A stretch of 64,000 nt of DNA from PWXP01 sp040772845 (GTDB lineage: Bacteria > Planctomycetota > Planctomycetia > Pirellulales > Thermoguttaceae). The stretch lies in the NCBI GenBank assembly GCA_040772845.1, contig JAXGXG010000002.1, positions 1-64,000 of the forward strand, read 5' to 3'. Below, one piece after another: positions 6,915 to 15,531 of the stretch (positions within the stretch are counted from its first letter, which is position 1; every line of letters begins with the position of its first letter). A model generated the notes under the pieces. That model ran no database searches, had not been told where the DNA came from, and saw only the letters and a program-made list of their open reading frames with translations. The position numbers and the translations under genes were made by a program.

Positions 6915-8199
6915 ATGGGGGCTGGCGGCGAGCGGTTACAAGCGGTGCTGGAGGGCTATGACCGGTTTTTGATCGACAAAGACCTATCGGGCCAGAAGGA
7001 GCGGCCCTACCTCGTTCGGTGGGTGCGGGAGTTTCTCCTCTTTGCCCGAGCGCATGGGGGGGTTTACCTCCGAGCAGACGCTTGACCTGTTTCTGGTCCG
7101 GGTGGGGGAACGGATTGGCACGAAGCCCTGGCAACTCCAACAAGCGGCGGACGCGGTTCGCATCTACCGTTACCAGTACCGGGCAGCGGGTGATGACGGC
7201 GCCGACAGCCCAGCGCGTGACGCATACCTGAGCGACGCCGCCATGCTTGGCCGGTTCCGGGAGATCATCCGCCTGCGGCATTACGCGAGGAGCACGGAAA
7301 AGACCTACCTGCACTGGACGCGGCGCTTTCTTGCCTATCGCCGGCAAGTCGGAGCCCCAGGCGAGTGTGAGCCGACCGCCGCAGAGGTCAAGGCGTTCCT
7401 GTCGCGATTGGCGATGGTTGAAAAGGTGAGCGCCTCGACGCAGAATCAGGCATTCAGCGCGCTACTGCTTCTGTTTCGCGAAGTTCTGCGAGTCGATTTG
7501 GAGGAAATGAGTCAAACCGTGCGGGCGAGACGTGGGCCGAAGTTGCCCACCGTGTTGTCGGTGGCGGAAGTGCAAACCCTGCTTAACGCCGTCGAGCCGG
7601 AGTACCGGCTCATGGTGAAGCTGCTTTACGGCAGTGGCATGCGGTTGATGGAACTATTGCGACTGCGCGTGAAGGACTTGGACTTCGATGCCGGCTTGGT
7701 GATCGTGCGGAGCGGCAAAGGGGACAAAGACCGGGCGACACTTCTGCCCGTTTCGTTGCATGGGCAACTGCGAGAGCACTTGGCGAGGATTCGCCAATGG
7801 CACGAGGCCGACTTGGCCCAAGGCTACGGCGAAGCCCCCTTGCCCGGCGCCCTAGCTCGCAAATATCCCAGGGCCGGACGCGAATGGGGCTGGCAATACG
7901 TCTTCCCCGCCAACAAGATCGCGGTCGATCCGGCGGACGGCAAGGTGCGCCGTTATCATCTGCACGAGAAGACGCTCCAGGCCGCCATTCGCCGCGCAGT
8001 GCGCGCCGCCGGAATTGTCAAGCACGCCTCGGCACACACCCTTCGCCACAGCTTCGCCACGCACCTGTTGACCAGCGGCACGGACATCCGCGAAATCCAG
8101 GAACTGCTGGGCCACAAGAGCGTCGAGACGACGATGATCTACACGCATGTGGTGAGGGAACTGAAGACGAAGGCGCGTAGTCCGTTGGATGACCTGTAG
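6915..8199 (+). pseudogene. intI: Integron-type integrase IntI, frameshifted
   Basis: Two overlapping frames together encode one integron integrase: MGAGGERLQAVLEGYDRFL to FARAHGG, then FTSEQTLDLFLVRVGERIG to the end at 8199. The break is a run of seven G at 7056-7062; six would join the frames. The main part has the tyrosine recombinase residues R (YGSGMRLMELLRLR), H-x-x-R (HTLRHSFATHLL), H/K (LLGHKSVETT) and Tyr (TMIYTHVV), plus the IntI-specific extra helix around ADLAQGYGEAPLPGALARKY. The product is truncated unless slippage restores it; a sequencing error in the G run is possible. Confidence 0.85.
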
Positions 8200-8596
8200 C
8201 CGTGCCGGCGAATCTTCGGCGGGGACCGCGGCCGTATCGGGAAACGGCGGAATGCGGGTTGCGGAATGCGTCCTCCAATTGACTACAACCTTCCTTGGCC
8301 TGTCTGCCCCGAAGTGCACAAGAGGGCGTGACCTGAGCGAGCAAGCGTCTTTGCAAGCACGGGACGTACGGGAGAGGCGGACGGGGCTGTATCGCGAGAC
8401 TCGAAAGAGGCAGGGCGTGTCCTGTCAGGCTGCCAAACGCATCTGCTTTTCTTTGCCCCTCTTCTCCATGCGTCGCTTGCTTTCGGGGAGGCGACGCATT
8501 AGCATTGCCGTATGGGAATTGAGGCCCGCCCCCTGTTCAGACACGCGACGCTTGCCCATCGGGCTTGTCGCTACCGCCAAATTGAAGGAGAAGAAA
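8200..8596. other. Gene-free stretch before the DUF1080 gene
   Basis: No supported gene. A 9-bp perfect inverted repeat ATGCGTCGC/GCGACGCAT lies at 8468-8499, about 100 bp before the DUF1080 start; it could be a terminator remnant or operator. Confidence 0.4.
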
Positions 8597-9241
8597 ATGG
8601 TAAGGTTCTATTTCGCGACTCTTGCGTTTTCCGCCGTGCTGACAGCAGGTCTCGACGTTGCGATTGCCGCAAACCCGCCCGGCGACGGATGGCGCGTGCT
8701 GTTCGACGGCAAGTCGCTCGACGGCTGGGAGAAACACGGCGGCAAGGCACAGTACCGGGTCGAAGATGGTGCGATCGTCGGCAATTCGGTACCCAATACG
8801 TCGAATACGTTCCTCTGCACCAAGGATACGTTTTCGGACTTCGAACTGGAGTTTGAAGTCAACGTCGGGCCGGGGCTGAACAGCGGTGTGCAGGTGCGAA
8901 GCAAGATCAAGGAAAACGACAGGGTCTACGGTCCGCAGGTTGAGATTGCGAGGGCTCCGGGACCTTCGGGGTACATCTACGGCGAAGGTACGGGCCAGGG
9001 GTGGCTCAGCCAGAACCGAACGGGTCGCGATCCTTCGAAGAATGACCAATGGAACCACTTTCGCGTGGTCTGCAAAGGGGCCAATATCAAGACGTGGATC
9101 AACGGCGAGCCTGTGGCCGACCTGACCGACGAGGAGTCCGCCCGCGAAGGGCTTATCGGTCTGCAAGTTCACGGGGTAGGTGCTCGGGAGGAACCGCTCT
9201 ACGTCCGTTGGCGCAACATCCGGGTCCGCGAGTTGAAGTGA
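8597..9241 (+). CDS. DUF1080 secreted protein (3-keto-glycoside hydrolase/lyase-like)
   Basis: The 214-residue protein has a signal peptide (MVRFYFATLAFSAVLTAG, cleavage near AIAA) and one LamG-like DUF1080 domain: WRVLFDGKSLDGWEK, then YRVEDGAIVGNS, FSDFELEFEV, NSGVQVRSK, WNHFRVVCKG and GLIGLQVHG. Some family members act on 3-keto-glycosides; others have no known activity. An aaggaga ribosome site precedes the ATG; the longer open frame back to 8189 lacks these signals. It stands alone, with a terminator behind it shared with the convergent kinase-like gene. Confidence 0.88.
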   Translation: MVRFYFATLAFSAVLTAGLDVAIAANPPGDGWRVLFDGKSLDGWEKHGGKAQYRVEDGAIVGNSVPNTSNTFLCTKDTFSDFELEFEVNVGPGLNSGVQVRSKIKENDRVYGPQVEIARAPGPSGYIYGEGTGQGWLSQNRTGRDPSKNDQWNHFRVVCKGANIKTWINGEPVADLTDEESAREGLIGLQVHGVGAREEPLYVRWRNIRVRELK

Positions 9242-9312
9242 CGTTGCACAAGGAATCGGCCGCAGGACGCTTCCCGCTGTGCAACGGCCGCTTCTGCACG
9301 GAGTTGTAGTGT

Positions 9313-9356
9313 AAAAACCGCCCCGGTTCCCTTTCAAACGAAACGGGACCGGGGCG
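9313..9356 (-). terminator. Terminator between convergent genes
   Basis: CGCCCCGGTTCCC pairs with GGGACCGGGGCG (one bulge) around a 13-nt loop. On the minus strand the stem is followed by five T, so it ends the kinase-like gene; the stem could also stop transcription from the DUF1080 side. Confidence 0.75.
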
Positions 9357-9382
9357 TCGACGATTGCAGGAAGGCTCGACTG

Positions 9383-12300
9383 CTACGGTGCGGCTGGTGC
9401 AACGGCAGGCGCCGCGCCGGCCATCTGGGAATCGTAGAGCGGCACCTTGTGATTTCCCGATTGCAGCACAATTCGATAGTGAATCTTCACCTTCTTATTG
9501 AACATCTCGAACAGGTCGATCTGTCCGAAGGCCATTTCCATCTGGTCCAACTGGGGACGGAACTTGTCCTTGGCGCCGTGCCCCTCGGCCTTCTTGATCT
9601 GGTCCATCACCTTCTTGAACTCTTCCTCGACCGTTTGCCTTGCCAGGGAGAGTTGCGGGTCCGGCGGCACGAGTCGTCGGGGCGGCTGCTCGATTCGGCG
9701 CGAAATGGTCAGTCCCTTGCGGGCTGTGAGGAAGTTGACCTGCACCAGGGCGATCGGTTGTGCGTTCTTGTCCCGGTCCAGTCTCTGCAGGGCCACGGCG
9801 ATCTGTTTTTTCGGTTCGACCGCCCCTTGCGGCTGCGTCTGGAACGGATAGGCCTTCGTATCGACGCCTTCGATGCCGGTGATTTCCAGTCGCAGCAGGT
9901 CGTCATCGGGCAATTCGGTGTCTTCGATCAGGATCTTGTCGATCTTCTTGTCGAAGTCGAAGACAATCGGGGGAGTGGGCTTGGGTTGTGAAAAGGCGAG
10001 CGCCTTCTCCTCGCCATCGATGTCGAGATTGAGTTGGCATAGTCGAAGCTGCGAGGCGCCCTGTGCCGTCGCCGCCGCCTCAAGCCACTGGAACTTCAGG
10101 GCATTGGCCTTCGGGTCGTGCCAGAATCGGGCGATAGGAACGGCAGTTTCTCCCTGGGGGGTCAACATGGCGACATAGGCCCGGCCGCCTCCGGTTGCAG
10201 CGGCATCGCGGTTGAGCGACAACTTCGCATTGGGAACGACCGCTTCGCCACCGTTGAGCACGACAATCCACGGGGCCCGGTCGCGGACGTAGATCTTACC
10301 CAGCGTCACCTCCGCAGGGGCTTCGCCACTGGCCGGCACGGGCGGAAGGTTGGCTACTGCCGGAAGGTCGCGGAAGGTGGGCGGCTTCTGGGGCGGCTTC
10401 TTCTCCGGTGGTTTCTCGGGTTTCTTTTCCGGTGGTTTTTCAGGCGTCTTTTCCGGTGGCTTCTCGGAGGTCTCGGCCGCAGGTTTCTTTGCGTCGGGAT
10501 TGGGTTTGGGATCTTCGGTCTTCGCCGTATTATCGGCAGACTCGGCGGCCGGTTCGGATGCGGCCGGCTCACTGCCTTCGGGCTTCGGATCTTCAGCCGA
10601 ACCTTCCTTCTTAGCGCCATCGCCCGATTCTGCATTTTCGTCGGGTTTCGCACTGTCGTCGGGCTTCGCACTGTCGTCGGGCTTCGCACTGGTTTCGGGC
10701 TCGTCGTCGAGGCCGAGGTCAATGCTGTCGATGTCGATGCCCGTGTCGAGGTCTTCGACCGGTCCTTCGGGGATTTCGGCCGGCTTGCTCCGTTCGGGAT
10801 TGGGAGATTGGGAGGATGCGGTTTGGGCCACCTCGGTGTCGGTCGAGCCGCTGTCCGGGCCGCCGAGAACGAACGGCAAGGTAATGGCCGTGGCCAATAA
10901 GAGAACCGCCACCGAACCGCCGCCAATCAGGAGCCACTTCGCATTCTTGCGCATGAAGCCGCCGGAACTCGCGGCGGCTGCAAGGGCGCTGTCGTCGGAG
11001 GATTCCTCGGCTTCTTTCTTGTCGACTTGTTTCTCAGCCTTGGCTTTGCGCGACTTGCCCTTGGCGACGGGAGAGTCGGTATCCAGGGCGGCAAAACCGG
11101 CAGCCGCCGCGGATTTCTTCGAGGGCGTCTCTCGCGGCGAGGTCTTCTTTGACGGCGCCAGCTTGTATTCGTCGTCGTCCTCGTCGGCAGGGCCGCGGCG
11201 TCGCGGCGCCGGCTTGGCTGCGGCGGGAGCGGCCTTAACCGGCGGACGCCGTTCGCTCGGCTTCGACTCGCGGGCCGGCTTGCGCTGTTCTTCTGCCGAT
11301 TCTTCCGCGTCGTCCGCTGCGTCCTCCGGGGTGGCGTCGGATGTCTTCAATGGAATGCCGTCGGCGTCAGCGTCAGCGTCGGGCGAGGAATCGCCGGTCG
11401 ATGCGGCGGCAGCCTTTGCCCCCGTGGCGCCGGGCTTGCTCTTCTGCGGCTTTGCGGTTGCGGCCTCGATCTCGGCTGCGGTTTCCTTCTCCTTTTCCGC
11501 AGTGGGATCTCCGGCTGCTGCTGCCGTTTCGGCTGTCGTCTGCTCTTGCGCCGAGACCAGTTCGGCGAGCATCTTCACCACGTCATTGGCGGAAGCCGGC
11601 CGCTCTTCTGGCTGCTTCGCCAGCATCTTTCGGCACGCTTTGACAAGCAAATCCGGGGTGTCGGGTCTTGCCTGCAGGATGCCTGGCGGCTGGTGCCTTG
11701 CGTGGGCCGTGGCTCGTTCTGCTGCCGTCCCATCGGCAAAAGGCGGTTTTCCCGTCAACAGGAAATAGAGAGTGCAGCCCAGCGAGTAGATATCGGATGC
11801 CGCTGTGGGCTCCGCCTCGGGCTTGAGCAGTTCGGGTGCTTGGAAATGGGCGGCGTCGAGAATCTCGGGGGCTTCCTTGCCGCTATCGGGCTCGTCGCTC
11901 GGCTCATAGCGGCGAGCCGTAGCGACCGAAACGAGTTTTACCTGGCCTTCGGGGGTTCGAACCAGGTTGGACGGCCGCACTCCGCCGTGAACTGCCTTGC
12001 GGCGATGGGCCTCGGCTAGCCCGGCCGCCGCCTGGCTGACGGCCGATGCCGCATCCGCGTAGGCGAGTGGCCCGTTCTTCGCCACGATTGCGGCCAGATC
12101 GGAACCCTCGACATATTGGCTGATGACGTAATAGCGGTCACCTGCCTGCTCGATATTGTAGATCCTTGCCAGGTTCTTGTGATCGAAGCCGGCCGCGGCG
12201 CGTATGGCGCTGAGCAACTGCTTCTTCCGATCGTCGCGGTCCATGGTGACGCGTGGCAAACGCTTCAAGACGACGCGGCGGCCCAATGTTTTGTGGTCCG

Positions 12301-12559
12301 CGAGATAGACGTGGCTGCCTGCGTGGCTCGTCAAGGAGTCGATCAGGCGATACTCGCCGAGAAAGAACGATGCGTGACCGGCAAGAAGCTGCCTTGCTTG
12401 CCAGTGGCTCAGCAGTCCTTTCTTCACCAGGCGTCCGGCCAGGGCCTTGGGGTCCGGATCCTTTTGGGCGGCATCCCGCACGACATCGAGATGATTGGGC
12501 TTCAACAACCGGCTCTTGGTGAGCACGGCAACGAATTGTTTGGCCGTGGAAATCGACAT
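9383..12559 (-). CDS. Ser/Thr kinase-like membrane protein, probable pseudokinase
   Basis: A 1058-residue protein with a kinase-like domain (about 68-340), a long charged Ala/Pro/Lys-rich linker, one membrane span (about 543-563, LLIGGGSVAVLLLATAITL), a Pro/Glu/Lys-rich outer stretch and a C-terminal extracytoplasmic domain of about 340 residues I do not recognise. The ATP lysine is kept (VVLKRL, K99) as are APE (FQAPELL) and SDIYSLG. The catalytic loop reads VHGGVRPSNL instead of HRDxKPxN, and the DFG position reads KLVSVAT. Both catalytic aspartates are therefore missing, so phosphotransfer is unlikely; a scaffold or sensor role is inferred. The linker repeats KPDDSA and the PPEKKPEK series are low complexity. 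Confidence 0.85.
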   Translation of the reverse strand: MSISTAKQFVAVLTKSRLLKPNHLDVVRDAAQKDPDPKALAGRLVKKGLLSHWQARQLLAGHASFFLGEYRLIDSLTSHAGSHVYLADHKTLGRRVVLKRLPRVTMDRDDRKKQLLSAIRAAAGFDHKNLARIYNIEQAGDRYYVISQYVEGSDLAAIVAKNGPLAYADAASAVSQAAAGLAEAHRRKAVHGGVRPSNLVRTPEGQVKLVSVATARRYEPSDEPDSGKEAPEILDAAHFQAPELLKPEAEPTAASDIYSLGCTLYFLLTGKPPFADGTAAERATAHARHQPPGILQARPDTPDLLVKACRKMLAKQPEERPASANDVVKMLAELVSAQEQTTAETAAAAGDPTAEKEKETAAEIEAATAKPQKSKPGATGAKAAAASTGDSSPDADADADGIPLKTSDATPEDAADDAEESAEEQRKPARESKPSERRPPVKAAPAAAKPAPRRRGPADEDDDEYKLAPSKKTSPRETPSKKSAAAAGFAALDTDSPVAKGKSRKAKAEKQVDKKEAEESSDDSALAAAASSGGFMRKNAKWLLIGGGSVAVLLLATAITLPFVLGGPDSGSTDTEVAQTASSQSPNPERSKPAEIPEGPVEDLDTGIDIDSIDLGLDDEPETSAKPDDSAKPDDSAKPDENAESGDGAKKEGSAEDPKPEGSEPAASEPAAESADNTAKTEDPKPNPDAKKPAAETSEKPPEKTPEKPPEKKPEKPPEKKPPQKPPTFRDLPAVANLPPVPASGEAPAEVTLGKIYVRDRAPWIVVLNGGEAVVPNAKLSLNRDAAATGGGRAYVAMLTPQGETAVPIARFWHDPKANALKFQWLEAAATAQGASQLRLCQLNLDIDGEEKALAFSQPKPTPPIVFDFDKKIDKILIEDTELPDDDLLRLEITGIEGVDTKAYPFQTQPQGAVEPKKQIAVALQRLDRDKNAQPIALVQVNFLTARKGLTISRRIEQPPRRLVPPDPQLSLARQTVEEEFKKVMDQIKKAEGHGAKDKFRPQLDQMEMAFGQIDLFEMFNKKVKIHYRIVLQSGNHKVPLYDSQMAGAAPAVAPAAP

Positions 12560-12998
12560 ACCAATCGGGCCTTCAAGGTAAATGGACGCTATTTAGAAGC
12601 ACTCGATCCAGGCCTTCATGATAACCACATTGCGTCCAGTTGACCAGTACCGTCACGGGGGGTTGACGCCGGCCTTGGTTGCGGGCCGCTCACTTCGAGG
12701 GCAAAGGAGCAGAATGCCCCAATACAAGGGTTCCGGTAGCGGGGGGCCGGTGTGCCCGGCGTGGTGAGAGGTAGGCGATTCAGCCGATTTCTTGAAATGG
12801 GCGGTCGAACAGGCTCTTGCCAAGAATCGGATCGAGTGGTATTCTGCATATGAAGGGGTTTCTGAGGTCATAGGGAAAACTTCCGGCCAGCGCGGGAAGA
12901 GGCGTCCTTTTCCGTAATCAGCGATTCCCAATACCTCACGAGAGGTTTTCGCCGTGGGCAAGCGGCGAGGATTAGCACTTTTTCGGAGTATCATTCAG
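12560..12998. other. Divergent promoter region without genes
   Basis: The 439 bp separate the divergently transcribed kinase-like and DUF1559 genes and presumably carry both promoters. No convincing promoter boxes, repeats or RNA gene are seen. Confidence 0.4.
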
Positions 12999-13964
12999 AT
13001 GCGAAAACAGAGATGGCATTCGGGATCGGGGTTTACCCTGGTCGAACTGTTGGTGGTCATCGCAATCATCGGGATCTTGATTGCTCTGCTGTTGCCTGCG
13101 GTGCAGGCAGCGCGTGAGGCTGCCCGGCGCATGCAGTGCAGCAACAACCTGAAGCAGATCGGGCTGGCGCTGCACAACTACGCCGATGCGTTCAAGTCGT
13201 TCCCCCCCGGCTGCATTGTGAGCGGTTCGAGTAACGATCCGTGGGCGGCGGCCCTATCGACTGCGACCGGCTCCAGCAATCTGCATGGAACCAGTTGGAT
13301 TTTGCAGGTGTTGCCGTTCATGGAGTTGACCACGCTGCACAATCAGTGGGATTTCAGCAAGAGCGTCACGGGCAATGCCGTGATTGCCCAGAACGACCTT
13401 CCGGCGTTCTACTGTCCCAGCCGGCGAAGTGAAGTGACGGAGACCGCGCGGCTGATCAATTCCAGTTGGACCGGCGGGGGTAACGACTACGGCGCGTGCG
13501 CCGGCGCGGGCAAGACGTTCTCGACGGGAACTAACCGGCCATTTGATACCAGTTCGACCTCGGATCCTTATTGGCAGTATGCCGCCCGTCGCGGGATATT
13601 CACTCGCAATAGTGGCAGCCGATTCAATGCCATTCAGGACGGTACGAGCAACACGATTGCGGTCGGAGAAGTACAGCGGTTGAACGACCCGACCGATACG
13701 CTGAAGCAAAGCCAGGATGGTTGGGCCGTGGGCGGTTCCGCTACCCTATTCTCGACCTACGAGGGATGGCAAGCCTCGGGCAGCACGAAAGTTGGCGGAA
13801 TGAACAACGAGTACTTCGAATCGCCTGGAAGCGTGCACTCCGGCGGCGCCAACTTCGGCATCGGAGACGGCTCCGTACAGTTTCTCAGCGAGAACATGGA
13901 CAGGCAAATCCTCCGTTACCTGGGTAGTATGGCCGACGGCGAGCCTGTCCAAATGCCCAACTAA
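12999..13964 (+). CDS. DUF1559 type IV pilin-like (pseudopilin) protein
   Basis: The 321-residue protein starts with a short basic leader and the prepilin methylation motif, G-FTLVELLVVIAIIGILIA, followed by the planctomycete DUF1559 signature LLPAVQAAREAARRMQCSNN. The C-terminal signature of the family, HSGGANFGIGDGSVQFLS, is present at the end. The leader would be cut by prepilin peptidase before Phe. Planctomycetes encode many such proteins; their role is unsettled. I choose the ATG at 12999 (ggag 11 nt upstream) over an in-frame GTG at 12954 because it gives the usual short leader. Confidence 0.92.
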   Translation: MRKQRWHSGSGFTLVELLVVIAIIGILIALLLPAVQAAREAARRMQCSNNLKQIGLALHNYADAFKSFPPGCIVSGSSNDPWAAALSTATGSSNLHGTSWILQVLPFMELTTLHNQWDFSKSVTGNAVIAQNDLPAFYCPSRRSEVTETARLINSSWTGGGNDYGACAGAGKTFSTGTNRPFDTSSTSDPYWQYAARRGIFTRNSGSRFNAIQDGTSNTIAVGEVQRLNDPTDTLKQSQDGWAVGGSATLFSTYEGWQASGSTKVGGMNNEYFESPGSVHSGGANFGIGDGSVQFLSENMDRQILRYLGSMADGEPVQMPN

Positions 13965-13978
13965 ACGCCGTTGTGCAA

Positions 13979-14050
13979 AAATGGCTCCGCTGATGGCGGA
14001 CGTCCAGAAGGTGGACGACTCGCGTGAAGCGATTTGCACGCGGATGAAAT
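13979..14050 (+). pseudogene. Duplicate of antitoxin 3' end
   Basis: These 72 nt match 14565-14636, the last third of the antitoxin gene downstream, with about six differences and no gaps. They encode the same tail (MAPLMADVQKVDDSREAICTR in frame) but have no 5' part. Confidence 0.85.
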
Positions 14051-14082
14051 GGCACATTTCACGAGGAAGCGGTCCGTGAAGT

Positions 14083-14120
14083 AAGGGCCGGCCCTTCAGG
14101 CATCTCTTGCTTGTGTTGCC
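14083..14120. repeat. Dispersed repeat, copy 1
   Basis: The sequence aagggccggcccttcaggca and the following 18 nt recur at 15321-15357 with a few changes. The two copies flank the VapBC pair. Confidence 0.6.
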
Positions 14121-14413
14121 GATAACCCGGGGTTGCGCCTTGCTCGCGCCACTCGTGGCGGCTTCGGTGCCAAAAACGCGTTTGAATGCGTCTTGACGAC
14201 GCTCTCCCTCTGCGGGGGTGGAGGCTCTTGCGCAAAGCAGTGTCTGTCCTTGTGTCCAAGCGGCCTCCAGGGGCTGCCGCCGCACCGCAAGTTGTGGTAG
14301 AATAGTCGGTAGAAGCAGATGATCTGGCGTTTCCCGACTAGCTTCCCAAAAGCCATACGAGTTTGCCTGGACATGGCTGGCAATAGCGACAGGAGAGGAA
14401 GAGAGAGTAACCG

Positions 14414-14644
14414 ATGAAGACGCATGTTCTTAAGGGGTCGAAACAGGAGATTGCCGATCGCCTTGTGCGGATCGGCGGCGAAGTCTGCGAGGCGATTGTG
14501 TTCGAGGTCGAGGCGCCGGCACGGCCAGATCAAGCGGTGTGTGAGTCCGAGGATATCTTTGCCGAAATGGTTCCGCTGATGGTGGATGTCCAGAATGTGG
14601 ACGACTCGCGTGAAGCGATCTACACGCGGATGAAAGGCGAATGA
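14414..14644 (+). CDS. VapB-like antitoxin
   Basis: A 76-residue protein (MKTHVLKGSKQEIADRLVRI, then GEVCEAIVFEVE) directly upstream of a PIN toxin, overlapping it by ATGA. No DNA-binding fold is obvious. It has a purine-rich ribosome site (aggagaggaag). The antitoxin role follows from the order and coupling. Its 3' third is duplicated upstream at 13979-14050. Confidence 0.78.
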   Translation: MKTHVLKGSKQEIADRLVRIGGEVCEAIVFEVEAPARPDQAVCESEDIFAEMVPLMVDVQNVDDSREAIYTRMKGE

Positions 14645-15087
14645 TACTCCTCGACACCAATCTCCTCACACGGGTGACGCGGTCGCAGGAACCGCAGTCG
14701 GGCGTAGCACGCACGGCGATTCAGATACTGTTGCAACGTCGAGAGCGTCTGATCGTGGTGCCTCAGAATCTGTACGAGTTTTGGGCTGTGGCGACTCGTC
14801 CGGCAGGCGCACCCCCCGCCGGTCGTAACGGCTTGGGGATGACTGCGGTGCAGGCTGGACAGTGGCTGCGATTCTTTCGACGCCGCTTTACTTTGCTTCC
14901 CGACCGTGACGAATTGAGCACGCTTTGGCAGGAATTGGTTGAGAAGCACGTCGTGCTAGGGATTCGAGCCCATGATATCCGCCTCGTGGCGGCGATGCAG
15001 AGCTATGGAATCACTCGGCTGCTTACGTTCAACGCTTCGGACTTCTGTGACCTTGGCGTCGTGATTCTAGATCCGGCAGCAGTTTGA
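14641..15087 (+). CDS. vapC: VapC-type PIN toxin
   Basis: The 148-residue protein has the four acidic PIN positions: D5 (MILLDTNLLTR), E in NLYEFWAVATRP, D in GIRAHDIRLVAAM and D in LTFNASDFCDL. Such proteins are Mg-dependent RNases restrained by their antitoxin. Translation is coupled to the antitoxin through the ATGA overlap. Full length and undamaged. Confidence 0.9.
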   Translation: MILLDTNLLTRVTRSQEPQSGVARTAIQILLQRRERLIVVPQNLYEFWAVATRPAGAPPAGRNGLGMTAVQAGQWLRFFRRRFTLLPDRDELSTLWQELVEKHVVLGIRAHDIRLVAAMQSYGITRLLTFNASDFCDLGVVILDPAAV

Positions 15088-15531
15088 TACTGAACCAAGT
15101 GTTGGATCAGAGTCGCGATTCGGTCCGGCGGGCCGGGGCACATTGCCTGTCCCTGGGTTTCCTGCTGTTCCTATGACGGCCTCAATACAACAATAGTCGC
15201 GTTCTTCCGTGACCGGCAAATGAGGAAGCTATTCTTGAGTCGCCCCCAAAGTGATTGGCACTGATGCCACTGGCTTGAGTTTAGATATGCGCAGGAGGTT
15301 TGCCTGGGGAGAATGGTGGCAAGGGCCGGCCCGTCAGGCATCTCGTGTTTGTGCCGCTACCAGGCCGTGCGGGCATTGGCGTCTTTCCTTCTTCCCGTGA
15401 ATTCTTCATGGGTTCTGTCCGGTTTGCCAGTGGAATGCGATTGGGCTTCCAGAGGGGAATGGCAAGCCCCGCAGAAAGCCTGCAGGGAGGCACGGACCGT
15501 ATTCCGGCACTGCAATTTCGGGAGGTGGATG
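15088..15531. other. Gene-free stretch with second repeat copy
   Basis: The open frame upstream of 15532 has no protein-like features and no signal sequence, so I leave it non-coding. It contains copy 2 of the dispersed repeat. Confidence 0.4.
15321..15357. repeat. Dispersed repeat, copy 2
   Basis: Second copy of the 38-nt sequence at 14083-14120, in the same orientation, differing at a few positions. Confidence 0.6.

Larger units (their letters stand above)
13965..14413. other. Intergenic stretch with gene relics
   Basis: No complete gene. It carries a copy of the 3' end of the next antitoxin gene (13979-14050) and one copy of a dispersed repeat (14083-14120); the remainder is non-coding. 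Confidence 0.5.
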
